This document shows positions 1-8,924 of a stretch of DNA of 46,047 nt, one piece after another. Location: assembly GCA_964355015.1 (NCBI GenBank), contig CAYHCE010000022.1, positions 1 to 46,047 on the forward strand, in the 5' to 3' direction. Within the stretch, counting starts at the first letter, position 1. The number at the start of each line of letters is the position of its first letter. Both the position numbers and the translations under genes were made by a program. The DNA comes from CAYHCE01 sp964355015. GTDB taxonomy: Bacteria > Cyanobacteriota > Cyanobacteriia > PCC-6307 > Cyanobiaceae. The notes under the pieces were generated by a model, which saw only the letters and a program-made list of their open reading frames with translations, ran no database searches and had not been told where the DNA came from.

Positions 1-440
1 GAACAATTGGCGAACCAAGACTGGCTATGCGGGCTTGTTGCCCAGAGCTTCCTTAGGGCCGGAGAGAAGCCACTCTCAAGCAAGGTGCAATTCCGCTGGA
101 GATCAACAAACTCGCGTTGGCTGGGCTCGAAGCTGATAACGGCGGCACAGCGAGGGGCCGCCAAGCAGGTGGTGAGACCGATGTTGGCTCCCACATCGAT
201 GAAGCCATCCTCAGAGTTGATGTCGCCCATAAGGTCAACGACTTCGTCATTCCCAAAGCGAGCCGCCAGCCAGAAGGTACTGTCGGCCAAGCGGGCATGG
301 AGTAAAGGGCCGTAACGGCTTCGCACAGGTGCACCATCTAGAAAGAAAGATGCGAGTTGAGCTATGCGGTACTTACCTTTCTGGACTGGGAAGGAGACCA
401 GAAAGTCCAGAAGACGATCAGCCAGAAAAGAACGAATCAT
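1..440 (-). CDS. FkbM-family methyltransferase, N-terminal part (runs off window)
   Basis: Reading leftward from an ATG at 440-438, the frame stays open to the window edge (146 codons), so the 3' end is missing. The motif GFIDVGANIGLTTC (about residues 87-100) is the glycine-rich SAM-binding motif I of FkbM-type methyltransferases, and VISFEPSQREFVDLQRN that follows is the usual motif II region. Family members methylate sugar or polyketide hydroxyls; here the neighbours are glycosyltransferases, so a sugar O-methyltransferase is inferred. The start codon overlaps the stop of the upstream glycosyltransferase by 4 bases (ATGA), pointing to translational coupling in one operon. No lesion is seen in the visible part. 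Confidence 0.85.
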   Translation of the reverse strand, partial: MIRSFLADRLLDFLVSFPVQKGKYRIAQLASFFLDGAPVRSRYGPLLHARLADSTFWLAARFGNDEVVDLMGDINSEDGFIDVGANIGLTTCLAAPRCAAVISFEPSQREFVDLQRNCTLLESGFSPALRKLWATSPHSQSWFANC

Positions 441-1471
441 GGCACATCCTCCCTGGTCAGAGCTAGAAGCACCTCCAAAACCCTGGTTGCAAGATTCTGC
501 ACATCAAAGCGAGTTTCGGCATCATCGCGACAGTTGGCGCGATCGAGCGACGCGAGAGACTGAACGGCCTCAACAAGATCATCCTCGCTATCACAGAGAA
601 ACCCAGTTACTGCATGCCGGATCACTTCAGGTGTGGAGCCACGCCGCAAGGCAATCACCGGGGTGCCGCAGGCCAGGGCTTCCACCATCACGATCCCGAA
701 GGGTTCATCCCATCGGATCGGAAAGAGAAGGGCAGATGCTCCGCCAAGCAGCGCATGCTTCTGTTGATCGTCAACCGGTCCAATCCAGTTGATCTGCTCT
801 CCATCCAGATGGGGACGTACTTGTTGATCAAAGAATTCAAGCCCTCCTGGTTCATCGGAGATGTTTCCAGCGATCACCAGGCGCCGGCCAGTGCGTTTCG
901 CAACGGCGATGGCGGTATCGACTCCTTTGTTGTATGTGAGGCGGCCCAGAAACGCCAAATAATCCCCATCTCCCTGCCCTTGGGTGTAGAGGGAGCAATC
1001 AACTGGATTGGCCACCGTGTGCACAGGTTGGTGGACTGTCGCCTGACTCCATTGACTATTACTTATCATCAAGAATTGCAGGCCGGGGTGGGCAAAGCGC
1101 TCTGCTGCCTCAATCTGCTCTTGATCAATGGGATTTTGAAAACAGTGTAAGATTGGCAGTCTGGATTGCAGTAGGTACGCAAGATAGTCAAACCTTCCGA
1201 AGTTGAACACCACGTCACAGCCGCGGGCAGCCCACAGGCTCAGTGCCTGGAATTGCAGCTTCCGCCTTGCCCTGCTTAGGTATTGCTTCGTAGGGGCTTT
1301 ATGAAAAAGTAGCCTCCCTCCATAGGAGTGGGATCCTGCCCCGGCCAGCAGGTGAACCGTATGTCCTCTCTTGGCAAACTCCTGGCAGTAAAGATGGACG
1401 ATCCTTTCGGTCCCACCATAGTGGGTTGGTGGAACAGGAATATGGGGATCGGCAATGACAAGTACGTTCAA
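437..1471 (-). CDS. Glycosyltransferase family 4 (GT-B)
   Basis: A 344-residue protein with the two-domain GT-B layout. The N-terminus (MNVLVIADPHIPVPPTHYGG) has the GT4 acceptor-domain start with the GGTE glycine loop. Near residue 170, LAFLGRLTYNKGVDTAI opens the nucleotide-sugar domain, and EPFGIVMVEALACGTPVIA carries the E-x7-E pair that contacts the donor sugar. It should transfer a sugar from an NDP- or GDP-sugar onto a growing glycan at the cytoplasmic face of the membrane; donor and linkage cannot be read from sequence. Its start overlaps the upstream GT4 gene and its stop overlaps the downstream FkbM gene, each by 4 bases. Confidence 0.9.
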   Translation of the reverse strand: MNVLVIADPHIPVPPTHYGGTERIVHLYCQEFAKRGHTVHLLAGAGSHSYGGRLLFHKAPTKQYLSRARRKLQFQALSLWAARGCDVVFNFGRFDYLAYLLQSRLPILHCFQNPIDQEQIEAAERFAHPGLQFLMISNSQWSQATVHQPVHTVANPVDCSLYTQGQGDGDYLAFLGRLTYNKGVDTAIAVAKRTGRRLVIAGNISDEPGGLEFFDQQVRPHLDGEQINWIGPVDDQQKHALLGGASALLFPIRWDEPFGIVMVEALACGTPVIALRRGSTPEVIRHAVTGFLCDSEDDLVEAVQSLASLDRANCRDDAETRFDVQNLATRVLEVLLALTREDVP

Positions 1472-2775
1472 GCAGCAAGTCCGCAGATTTCTCGATAGAG
1501 CTCACCGGTGGCTCTGGCAATCCGATCAAAGCCTATCGGTGGCAGAACGGGGGTTTCCAGCCGGACTGGCTGCCGGATCAACTCCCTGAAGAGCTTGCTC
1601 CAGTGAGCAGAATCCAGAGGTAGCAGAAATCCATCTGAGCGTCCCATCAGCAACTCCCTGATCCCACCCAGATCGCTCCCCGCCACCGGAATCCCCGCGG
1701 CGAAGGCCTCCAGCACCGTCAGCGGCCCGGTTTCCAGCCAGGTGGAGGGCACCACGGCAAGGTCGTAATCCTGCAGGCGAGGAAGCAACTGGTCTTTGGG
1801 CACGCTGCCGCAGAGCCGAAAGCGCGAATCACCGGCCATGCGGGCCTTCAGATCGCGTCCGTAGGCGCTGTCCCAGTAGGGGCCGTAAAAATCCAGCTGG
1901 ATTGGAATAGAGGCCGGCAAGGCCAGGATGGCATCCACCACCAGGTGGAGCCCCTTCACCGGGTGGCAGCGACCCCAGTACACCAAGCGCAACACCCCAT
2001 CCTCCATCGGCCGGCGCTTCCGTGGCGACAGGGGTGTGGGTCCAGCGCTGCGGATCAGGTGAATCTTTGCGGGCGCAACGCCGTTTCGCAGCAGCACATC
2101 ACGACTCCACTCCGCCAGCACGTGGATCCCATCGGCAAGCTCCGCGAGCTGCCGCCAGGCGGCCTGAAAAGCAGCGGTGAGCTGGCGTGCAGTGAGCACA
2201 TGGGCCAGCTGGCCGGGCGTTTGAGGGTTGAGGGGCCAGCCGTTCTGCAGGGCCACCAACGCCGCCAGCGGGCGGGGCAGTTCGCCATTGTGAAGGCGGC
2301 AGCGGGTGCAGCGCCGTTGCCGCATCATGCCATCGCAGATTGTGCCACTTGCATCGATCAGATTGCCCTTGATGCAACTGAAGCCCGGCGCATGCACCGT
2401 GATCACCAGCCGCGCCCCGAAGGCCTTCGCGGCCCTGGCATGGTTGAGGCCGCAGCGATCGCTCCAGGAATGGAGATGCACAACGTCGGGATGGAACTCC
2501 TTGAGCAGCTCGGTGAAGTCCGCAATCTCCGCCGCCGTGGCGGCCACCTGCTGGCGGCGGTTGCCGGGCTGGATGGGCGGCAACTGGCGCTGTTCCGACA
2601 AAAGCCTGGCCTGGGAAGCATGGTCTGGCGAGGACTGGGGTGCCTCGTGGGCGGCCCAGAGGATTGCGGGCGTGGGCTTGAGCTGCTGCTGCGCCTCGAT
2701 CAGCTGGCTAACGAAGATCTCCGTGCCACCAGTGACCCGGGGATAGAGATCATTGGAGAGGTGGAGAATACGCAA
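1468..2775 (-). CDS. Glycosyltransferase family 4 with cysteine cluster
   Basis: A 435-residue GT-B protein. MRILHLSNDLYPRVTGGTE is a typical GT4 N-terminus, and VLEAFAAGIPVAGSDLGGI near residue 375 is the donor-site region. Around residues 130-160 there are four cysteines (SCIKG, TICDG, RRCTRC), a pattern common in a GT4 subgroup and possibly structural or metal-binding. The start is a TTG at 2775, with CTG also available a few codons upstream; both lie just after the remains of the broken FkbM gene, so coupling to that gene may be weakened. The 3' end overlaps the next GT4 gene by 4 bases. Glycan assembly is a safe role; the exact sugar is unknown. Confidence 0.85.
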   Translation of the reverse strand: MRILHLSNDLYPRVTGGTEIFVSQLIEAQQQLKPTPAILWAAHEAPQSSPDHASQARLLSEQRQLPPIQPGNRRQQVAATAAEIADFTELLKEFHPDVVHLHSWSDRCGLNHARAAKAFGARLVITVHAPGFSCIKGNLIDASGTICDGMMRQRRCTRCRLHNGELPRPLAALVALQNGWPLNPQTPGQLAHVLTARQLTAAFQAAWRQLAELADGIHVLAEWSRDVLLRNGVAPAKIHLIRSAGPTPLSPRKRRPMEDGVLRLVYWGRCHPVKGLHLVVDAILALPASIPIQLDFYGPYWDSAYGRDLKARMAGDSRFRLCGSVPKDQLLPRLQDYDLAVVPSTWLETGPLTVLEAFAAGIPVAGSDLGGIRELLMGRSDGFLLPLDSAHWSKLFRELIRQPVRLETPVLPPIGFDRIARATGELYREICGLAA

Positions 2776-2789
2776 AAGACCGTTGTTGT

Positions 2790-3695
2790 TCAGAGATCAG
2801 CGATCTCTGTTTCGAGCGCCATGGGCACGAACAGATAATCGCAGGTGTGAGGTTGATCAGCCCAAACGGCGCTGGGGAACGACGTCACCCGCTCGATGCT
2901 CAATAGATTCTGTGGGCCTTCGTGAGGAAGACACACAGAAAAGGAACGTAGTTCCATTCCTCCAGCAGATTCAGGAGGGCTTGTTATTGCCCATCGTTAT
3001 GGAGGCATTCAGAATCACGATGGGCATGCAGCACTTCGCACTAAATGATGGGTTCGTGGCGATTGATCGTGACACGCGCACCCTTCAGCAAAGCCAGCTC
3101 ACCGCCTTCCACATCAATCTTGAAGAAGAACTGGCCAGAAAGGGACAACTTCATGGCCAGGCTGTCCAAGGGATAGGCGGGGATCAACGCACCACAGCCG
3201 TTGACATACATATCAGTGCGTATGCCCGGAACGGTGGTTGCTCCCGTATCCAGCTCAGCAATGGTGAACAACTCCAAGGGCCTTCCGATTCGGAACAGGC
3301 CCATGTGTGAACATCCGGCAACAGGCCATGGCCAGATTGGCTGCAACGAGGGCTTCAGCCAGAACGAAGCCCCTGGGATTGGGTTCAAAACAAAGGTATT
3401 GGCGAATCACAACGCCACTGTAAAACAGCTCCAGGATCGTCTGGCCGATGTTCATCCCCACATCAACCACATCACCACCGAAGAGGCCGTGCTGGTGGAT
3501 CCGCTGAAGCAGGTCGGCTTTGAAGCCGCCTCTGATGGAGAGCAGCTGCTCCGTGGCTCCGCAAAGTAGTGGCACGCGAAACGTGCCGCCGAGGGTGTGG
3601 TGGGCCAGGGTGTAATTTAGCCTTGGAGCAAGCCCTGAGCGGCGAAGGAGCTTGGCCAGCAGTTGCTCCGATGAATCAGCCAAAGGTTGTTTCAT
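2790..3695 (-). pseudogene. FkbM-family methyltransferase, broken by several lesions
   Basis: The first 130 or so codons from 3695 read cleanly, including VVDVGMNIGQTILELFYSG and QYLCFEPNPRG (motifs I and II). The frame then shifts near 3300, and the next part, containing FFFKIDVEGGELALLKGA (the conserved FkbM IDVEG motif), lies in another frame. That frame meets a stop at 3038-3040 and another near 2977. Further in-register similarity (ALLNLLEEWNYVPF) continues, and after one more shift near 2930 the expected C-terminus runs to a TGA at 2790-2792. With two shifts and two stops it cannot make a full enzyme. Its start still overlaps the upstream DUF5672 gene by 4 bases, so it was once a working operon member. 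Confidence 0.85.
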
Positions 3696-4612
3696 GGCGC
3701 GATCAACTGTTTAGGGGCCATCGACGAACCAAGCTCAGGGATGAACGGGGTCCAGGCTTTTAGGTTTTCGGCGGACGTACACCAGGCGTGGGCAGCGAAT
3801 GGCAAGGCTCCGCCGAGGGCAGCCAGCTCCAGTTCGATATGTTTGTCAATGCAGAATATCAAGCCTGTATCCACATCAGGAAGGCGAAAGCCGCTCGAAT
3901 AGCGGGGGAGATACTTGGCGAACACGGCATCTTCGTTCACCCCCATCCAGCGGCTTAACTGATTGCCAGGCGCTGCCAGACGGCAGCCATTGATCAGACG
4001 ACAGCAAAGATAGCGGATCAGGTACAAGGCCCTGGCCTTGCTGTTGAAGGGATTGATGATTTCGCGAAACTCGCGGCTCCGAAAAACAATCGGGTTGTCT
4101 TGAAGCTGCTCGAGGATCGGCTGAATCCGACGCAGGGAGAACCCACCAACGCCAACGCAAAACAGACCTTCAGGCCCATGGGCTGCATTGGGTAGATAAA
4201 GGGGAGCGCCGATGTAGTCGTAGGGCTGGCAGCACCAATACTGGAGCTGATCCTCGAACACATAGGCATCAAGCTGACAGATCAGCAGATGGCTGTTGGA
4301 TGCGTAGTGCTGATAAAATGGCTCCTCAAGCATCAATTGATTGTAGGAGTGGTGCGAATCCAAGCAAGCATCATCCACCACATGCCATTGATAGCTTGCT
4401 TCCGGCGGCAGCACCTCATTCAACATCAGCTGGATGGCTGCCTGCCTGGAGCGGGGGACTAGCAGGGAAAGGGGATGGCCGGCAAGAACAGAACAGGTGC
4501 GTCGCAGGCTGATCTGCTCGAAGGCGTTGAGCTCCTGGCGGTAGATCGGGATCACCACCACGGGCCTTTCGAGGGAATTGTTCACCGGCCGGTTCAGGTG
4601 GTGCTTAGTCAA
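3692..4612 (-). CDS. DUF5672 family protein, glycosyltransferase-like
   Basis: A 306-residue protein recognised by the DUF5672 signature: LLICQLDAYVFEDQLQYW, then YDYIGAPLYL and VGVGGFSLRR near residues 140-165. This family occurs in surface-glycan clusters and is thought to have a GT-A-like fold; no precise reaction is established, so glycosyl transfer is inferred. There is no signal peptide or membrane segment, consistent with a cytoplasmic role. The gene is joined by 4-base overlaps to the glycosyltransferase upstream (4609-4612) and to the broken FkbM gene downstream (3692-3695), placing it inside the same transcription unit. Confidence 0.8.
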   Translation of the reverse strand: MTKHHLNRPVNNSLERPVVVIPIYRQELNAFEQISLRRTCSVLAGHPLSLLVPRSRQAAIQLMLNEVLPPEASYQWHVVDDACLDSHHSYNQLMLEEPFYQHYASNSHLLICQLDAYVFEDQLQYWCCQPYDYIGAPLYLPNAAHGPEGLFCVGVGGFSLRRIQPILEQLQDNPIVFRSREFREIINPFNSKARALYLIRYLCCRLINGCRLAAPGNQLSRWMGVNEDAVFAKYLPRYSSGFRLPDVDTGLIFCIDKHIELELAALGGALPFAAHAWCTSAENLKAWTPFIPELGSSMAPKQLIAP

Positions 4613-5688
4613 GGTGTTGTTTCTCCGTTCAGGAAAGCGCCGAAGGCGGCCCGGGTTGAGGCGGCCGCACGCTCAGGCCCATGGTTCTCCTGCACCATCG
4701 CCCTGGCCCGGTCCACTTTCTCCTGCCAGGCGGAGGGCTGGGCCAGCAGCTCGATCAGGCTCTCCTCCACCGCCACCGCCAGGGCCAGCACGTCGCCGGT
4801 GCGAACCGGCCTAGAGAAGGCTTCGGTGAGAAAAGCGTCTCCACCCCAGGCTGGAAATCCCACTACCGCGCAGCCATTGGCCATGGCCTCGAGGGGTGTC
4901 AGGCCAAGACCTTCCTGCAGGCTCGTAGCGACGTAGAGGCGAGCCTCCTTGAACGCCTGCTCCACATTCGACTCTGACAGACCTTCCAAAGCCCGGATCC
5001 TCCAACCCCGCAGTGCATCCCGATTGCGCAGAATGCCAAACACCTGCTCCACCACGTCGGTGGATTTTCGAGGGAAGAAGACCAAGAGTGCATCGCGTTG
5101 TTGCAGAGAAGGCACGCTGGGGGGAGAGCTCACCGCCAGCTCAAGGCAGCCAATCGACAGGCCAGGAAACGCCCAGCGCAGATAGGCCTCTCCGTAGGGG
5201 GAGTTGGCCAGCTGTCCGATGACACCAGCTGCTCTATAACCAACAAGTAAAGAAGTGGGTTCACTGGGGGAAATTGACTCGAGGGCATGGAACGTGAGAA
5301 AGCAACCCTGGTTCAGAATCAGCTTGGGCAGGGCGGCGGGCAACTCCCCGAGCCTGGCGGCATAGATCTCGGGCACAACCAGTAGATCCTGGTCGATTGG
5401 TGAGGTCGCCAGGGGGGCGAGCCGCGGCGGCAGAGAGAGGTCCTGGCGGCGTTGGAGGAGCCGCCGGAGCAAGCCCACCAGCATGGATCGCCACGAGATC
5501 CGGTCCTGCAGCCAGGGTGGGGCCAGCCAGCAGGGCACCGGCGTGGGAAACCAGATCCGCGGCCTCTTGCTGCCGGTGTAGAGGATTGCAACCCGATGGC
5601 CAGCCTCCTGGAGGACAGCCGCCTGGAGATGAATCTGCTTCACCCCCCCGGTGGGATAAGGGAGATCGGGGCAGAGAAAGAAGATCAT
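4609..5688 (-). CDS. Glycosyltransferase, GT-B fold (GT1/GT4-like)
   Basis: A 359-residue protein. The N-terminus MIFFLCPDLPYPTGGVKQIH has the GT-B glycine loop (GGVKQ) that faces the acceptor. The C-terminal half contains ARLYVATSLQEGLGLTPLEA followed by MANGCAVVGFPAWGG, the classic donor-sugar region with two glutamates seven residues apart. The middle part is divergent, so the sugar donor is not predictable. The start overlaps the upstream GT2 gene by 4 bases and the stop overlaps the DUF5672 gene by 4 bases. Confidence 0.85.
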   Translation of the reverse strand: MIFFLCPDLPYPTGGVKQIHLQAAVLQEAGHRVAILYTGSKRPRIWFPTPVPCWLAPPWLQDRISWRSMLVGLLRRLLQRRQDLSLPPRLAPLATSPIDQDLLVVPEIYAARLGELPAALPKLILNQGCFLTFHALESISPSEPTSLLVGYRAAGVIGQLANSPYGEAYLRWAFPGLSIGCLELAVSSPPSVPSLQQRDALLVFFPRKSTDVVEQVFGILRNRDALRGWRIRALEGLSESNVEQAFKEARLYVATSLQEGLGLTPLEAMANGCAVVGFPAWGGDAFLTEAFSRPVRTGDVLALAVAVEESLIELLAQPSAWQEKVDRARAMVQENHGPERAAASTRAAFGAFLNGETTP

Positions 5689-6485
5689 GGCTGGCGAAGC
5701 CCCAGGCGGCGGGAGGGCCGGATACGGGCGATCAGATGGTGCTTGGCCAGGCTGAAAAATCGACGAACATCAGGGCCGGGGGGGCGCCGTAGCCAGGCAA
5801 TCAGCAGCCTGAGCAGGGAGCGCCTTCCCTGCTTCACATCAATCCAAAGGTTCTCGTATGCGGTTGCTGCTGTGGAAGACACACCGCCGCTATGGAAATC
5901 GGCAATCAACTGGGTATGGTGACAGATGCGGGCGCCGTTGCGGTGGAGGCGCAGGATCAGATCCCGGTCGCCAGCGATGTGGAAGGTTTCGTCGTAGCCA
6001 TCAAACTGAAGCACCAGTTGGCGCCGAAAGAAGGTGCTCAGGTGCGGCAGGGTGAACTGGGGGAGCACCGCTGGGCCTGGATTGAAGTCCTCTATAGCAT
6101 TATCACGGCAGGTCCAGCGTATCCGTACGCCAAAGCTATCGATATCGGCCTGGGAGAGGTTCAGGGCCGGCAACACCAGATCAGCACTCCCCGGCAGAAG
6201 GCAGTCGCCAGAGTTGAGAAACAGCAGAAATTTTCCGGTGGCACGCTGGATACCCTTGTTCATGGCATTATAGATGCCACGGTCAGGTTCTGAGCGGATC
6301 TCCCCCTGCCGGTAGAAGCCATGGGCCACCGCCAAACTATTGTCGGTGGAGGCCCCATCGACAAAAACAAACTCCACTGCAGGACATCGCCATTCATGAA
6401 AGCTGGCAACGGTTCTAAGCAGCCCTTCGGCATTGTTGTGGTTGATCGTGATGATCGATAGCAGGGGAGCTGGCACAGCACTCAT
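5685..6485 (-). CDS. Glycosyltransferase family 2, first gene of the operon
   Basis: A 266-residue GT-A enzyme. LLSIITINHNNAEGLLRTV opens the nucleotide-binding fold, FVFVDGASTDNS follows, and FLLFLNSGDCLLPGSA supplies the metal-site region (S-G-D in place of a classical D-x-D). The block DRGIYNAMNKGIQRATG is typical of the WcaA/colanic-acid type GT2 branch. It is the 5'-most gene of the overlapping chain that continues to the window edge, so the operon promoter should lie just right of 6485. No convincing sigma-70 box pair was identified there. Confidence 0.9.
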   Translation of the reverse strand: MSAVPAPLLSIITINHNNAEGLLRTVASFHEWRCPAVEFVFVDGASTDNSLAVAHGFYRQGEIRSEPDRGIYNAMNKGIQRATGKFLLFLNSGDCLLPGSADLVLPALNLSQADIDSFGVRIRWTCRDNAIEDFNPGPAVLPQFTLPHLSTFFRRQLVLQFDGYDETFHIAGDRDLILRLHRNGARICHHTQLIADFHSGGVSSTAATAYENLWIDVKQGRRSLLRLLIAWLRRPPGPDVRRFFSLAKHHLIARIRPSRRLGLRQP

Positions 6486-6694
6486 GAATTGGAGCGAAAG
6501 AGCAGTATCGACATCATTAGCTCAATGGCTTGCGCTCCATAGCTGTCGTGGACGAATGATTTTCAACACGTCAACACAGTAGATCCAGAGGTTGCTTGCT
6601 GCAGCCCGTTAGGGGAAGTCTTGGATCGGGACTTCGTGCACTGACGGTGGCCTTGGCGATCCTTCTCGCAGAGTTCAAGAATCCCAGATGATGA
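6486..6694. other. Intergenic DNA with no supported gene
   Basis: This stretch separates the GT2 gene from the vapBC remnant. It presumably contains the promoter of the large leftward glycosyltransferase operon, but no clear -35/-10 pair stands out. A short open frame here (6571-6759, minus) is only the out-of-frame tail of the toxin remnant and has no recognisable content. Confidence 0.4.
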
Positions 6695-6802
6695 TCAGGT
6701 TGATCTGGGATAGGCCTCACCCAGGTGCGCCGCCCCATGCAGGACATGGCCACGATCAATCAGGGCGATGATCACGTTGATGTCGAGCAGCGCCCGGATC
6801 AA
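6695..6802 (-). pseudogene. PIN-domain toxin remnant (VapC-like)
   Basis: From a TTG at 6802 the frame reads LIRALLDINVIIALID, the start of a PIN ribonuclease domain with the first catalytic aspartate in LLDINV, and then RGHVLHGAAH. It stops after 35 codons at 6695-6697, so only about a quarter of the usual 130-140 residues remain and the other catalytic acids are missing. The TTG overlaps the out-of-register end of the antitoxin (TGA at 6799-6801), the normal vapBC arrangement. Inferred to be non-functional. Confidence 0.7.
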
Positions 6803-7040
6803 ATTCCATCCTGATCACGAAGCTGGTCGATCTGCTCGTTGGTGACCAATGTCTGAGTGCTGGCCGGAAAGGCTCGAAATCCAGCGACTGCAAGGGGTCT
6901 GATCCAGAGGCTTCCAGCTGGCCAGTCATTGCGGATCGCAGCAGACCCGAAACAACCTTGCCTGCGGAAGTGGCTTGTCTGCGAGCCAGCTCCTTGGCTG
7001 CCGCGAGCACATCATCTTCGATATCGAGGGTGGTGCACAT
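6799..7040 (-). pseudogene. VapB-type antitoxin with frameshift
   Basis: From ATG at 7040 the protein begins MCTTLDIEDDVLAAAKELA, a ribbon-helix-helix VapB start, and continues to SDPLQS. The natural C-terminus (QTLVTNEQIDQLRDQDGI, ending at TGA 6799-6801) is in a different frame, so a single-base shift has occurred near 6880. The shifted frame runs on past the toxin start to 6756 and gives an arginine-rich tail without family similarity. The DNA-binding N-terminus could still be made, but the toxin-binding tail is lost. Its partner toxin is also truncated, so the pair appears dead. Confidence 0.7.
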
Positions 7041-7105
7041 CGGGCTAACCGACTTCACCGCATCATCGCATCAGCCAGAGGCTCATCGTCGCCTTGCGCG
7101 GCTAT

Positions 7106-7765
7106 TCAGGCGTTCCAGATCTCCTTAAGATCCAGCCGGAGGCCAGGGAATTCAGAGCCTCCCTCCAGCACCTCGGCCTGCTTGATGCGTTGCGGCGCAG
7201 CGCTGGCGTGCCAGATCTCCACGGCGCGCTCGTCGGGCAGCAGGAGCCAGCCGAGGCGGGCACCGTTGACCAGATAGGCAGCCATTTTCTGACGAAGGGC
7301 GCTGACGCCCCGGGCCCCCTCATCGCTGGGGCTGGCCAGCTCCACGACTAGGTTGGGACAGAGGGGCGCAAAGCCGCGCCGCTCGTCAACGCTGAGCGCC
7401 TGCCAGCGATCCAGTCGCACCAGCGAGGCATCGGGGCTGAGCACCGAACCGTCGGGAAGACGGAAGCCGGATGAGCTGTCAAACACCTTCCAGCCGCCCT
7501 GCTGATCGGCCCAGAGCAACAGCCGCATCACCAGCCGCGAATTACGCGCGCCGGTTTCACTGCCGGTGGGCGTCATCGAGATCAGCTGGCCATCGGCCGT
7601 GAGTTCGAGAACCGCCTGAGGGTTGGCGGCGCAAATCTGCTCAAACTGGTCAGGCGTGAGCCGCAGATCCGCAGGCAGGCGCAGAGGGGCCAGTGCGTCG
7701 AACGAGTCAGTTGCTGCTGCAGCAGACGAGGGAGCAGCAGTGGCGTCAGCAGTGGTCAAGGCCAC
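7106..7765 (-). CDS. Uma2 family (DUF820) putative restriction endonuclease
   Basis: A 219-residue protein of the Uma2/DUF820 family, very abundant in cyanobacteria, with a PD-(D/E)XK nuclease-like fold. Landmarks: LRLTPDQFEQICAANPQ, LELTADGQLISMTPTGSETG (about 55-75), FDSSSGFRLPDGSVLSPDAS with the putative active-site aspartate, CPNLVVELASPSD with the E of the nuclease motif, and LGWLLLPDERAVEIW. It is full length and uninterrupted, unlike two degraded relatives at 8.2 and 9.1 kb. Substrate and biological role of the family are not well established. It is preceded by a small gene of unknown function. Confidence 0.85.
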   Translation of the reverse strand: MALTTADATAAPSSAAAATDSFDALAPLRLPADLRLTPDQFEQICAANPQAVLELTADGQLISMTPTGSETGARNSRLVMRLLLWADQQGGWKVFDSSSGFRLPDGSVLSPDASLVRLDRWQALSVDERRGFAPLCPNLVVELASPSDEGARGVSALRQKMAAYLVNGARLGWLLLPDERAVEIWHASAAPQRIKQAEVLEGGSEFPGLRLDLKEIWNA

Positions 7766-7832
7766 ACCACGGCATGTGGATTCACGCTAGCGGTGCCACG
7801 CTTCAAGCCAGCCGCTGCTTCAGCAGCACGGG

Positions 7833-8060
7833 CTATGGCGATGCTGTGTGTTCAGCAGGGCCAGCATCCAGAAATCGCGAGTCAGCGCCAGGTGTGTGGC
7901 TCAGGGCAAGCTCGAGCACCGTTTCCAGCCGGATCACCCGACCGTTGAGATCGTGAATGCAGTGCTGCTGCTCCTTCATCCGGCCCGCAACCTGCTCAAC
8001 CTTGTCGTTCATCCGGATCACGGTGATGAGCGCCGAGAGGATGCGATCGGTAACGCTCAT
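7833..8060 (-). CDS. Small conserved-looking hypothetical protein
   Basis: A 75-residue frame starting MSVTDRILSALITVIRMNDK. The middle (EQVAGRMKEQQHCIHDLNGR, then VIRLETVLELAL) looks like a helical or coiled-coil segment. The ATG overlaps the stop of a short upstream frame (about 8058-8145, ending SRAERALDVALAEVRAALQAQ) by 4 bases, an operon-like junction. I do not recognise a family. The upstream frame lacks a credible start and may be a remnant. Confidence 0.45.
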   Translation of the reverse strand: MSVTDRILSALITVIRMNDKVEQVAGRMKEQQHCIHDLNGRVIRLETVLELALSHTPGADSRFLDAGPAEHTASP

Positions 8061-8164
8061 GGCTGGGCCTGCAGGGCAGCGCGCACCTCGGCCAACGCCA
8101 CATCCAGAGCCCGTTCGGCGCGGCTGGTGCTGAGCTCCAACTGACTCAGGCCTCAGGGCCGCCT

Positions 8165-8300
8165 ACCCACCAGCTGGTCGGCTTGGCACCACAGGAGTGA
8201 GGCAAGTCCCTGGAGCTGGTCAGGGCTGAGTACGGAGCCATCGGGGAGGAGAAACCCCTCGCAGCTGCCGAATACCTACCAACCGTCCAGCGTCGTCGCG
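8165..8300 (-). pseudogene. Uma2 fragment
   Basis: Reading leftward, the translation gives GSCEGFLLPDGSVLSPDQ, clearly related to the SSSGFRLPDGSVLSPD block of the intact Uma2 gene at 7106-7765, but with a stop in place of the preceding lysine and no N- or C-terminal domains. Only about 40 codons of similarity remain, so it is a decayed paralogue. Confidence 0.6.
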
Positions 8301-8316
8301 GTTAGGTGTGGGCTGG

Positions 8317-8830
8317 CTATATGTCTTCTTCAGCCGCCTGGGCCGCCATCAGGGCGAGGAGGGAGTTGAGTTTGGAGCGGTTGGCTGTAGAGGGATCGAG
8401 CTGGAATCGGGCGGAGAGCAGAGCTGCACTGCGGAGGAGAGCAATTCCCTGCCTTTGGCGTTCTGCTGCCTGAGCCTGGCGTTCACTTGCTTGAGCTGCT
8501 CGGTCTCTTTCCTGATCTGCTCGGTTTCATTCCTGATCTGATCGGATTCGTTCCTCAGTTCTCTCGTTCGCTGCTCGATCTCGCACACGGGTCGCCAGTT
8601 TAGCATCGATAACAACGACTCCAAAGGAGACAGCGATGAGCCAGATGCCCCATTGCTGCTGGAGTGGGAGGAGCCGGCCCGGGAGTGTGATGTGGTCATA
8701 GGACGAGAAAAGCGCAATGAGACCAATAACAACACCGGCCTACACCTGAACGGTGCCCTGGCGGTCGAGCCCCAGAAATCGGCACTTGGCCCGCTCCGCC
8801 TCTGAGGGCTTGGGCGAGGGGTTAAACAAA
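8317..8830 (-). pseudogene. Degraded membrane/coiled-coil protein of unknown function
   Basis: In one minus-strand register the DNA reads YDLFNPSPKPSEAERAKC, a stop after GLDRQGTVQV, a hydrophobic stretch (AGVVIGLIALF), a second one (GIWLIAVSFGVVVIDAKL), then a charged helix rich in R, E, Q and A (RNRAD, RDRAAQASERQAQAAERQRQ) with another in-frame stop, ending AAQAAEEDI and TAG at 8317-8319. The consistent composition on both sides of the stops suggests a former two-helix membrane protein with a long coiled coil. The overlapping open frame at 8349-8933 is a different register of the same DNA. No family is recognised. Confidence 0.45.
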
Positions 8831-8924
8831 TCGTAGGCGCCTCAAGCCTTGAGGCACACCTTAATACACGTGTACTTGTCATGATGCCTGCAGAAAGCAT
8901 GCGTGGCGCCCATGGTCCCGCCGT

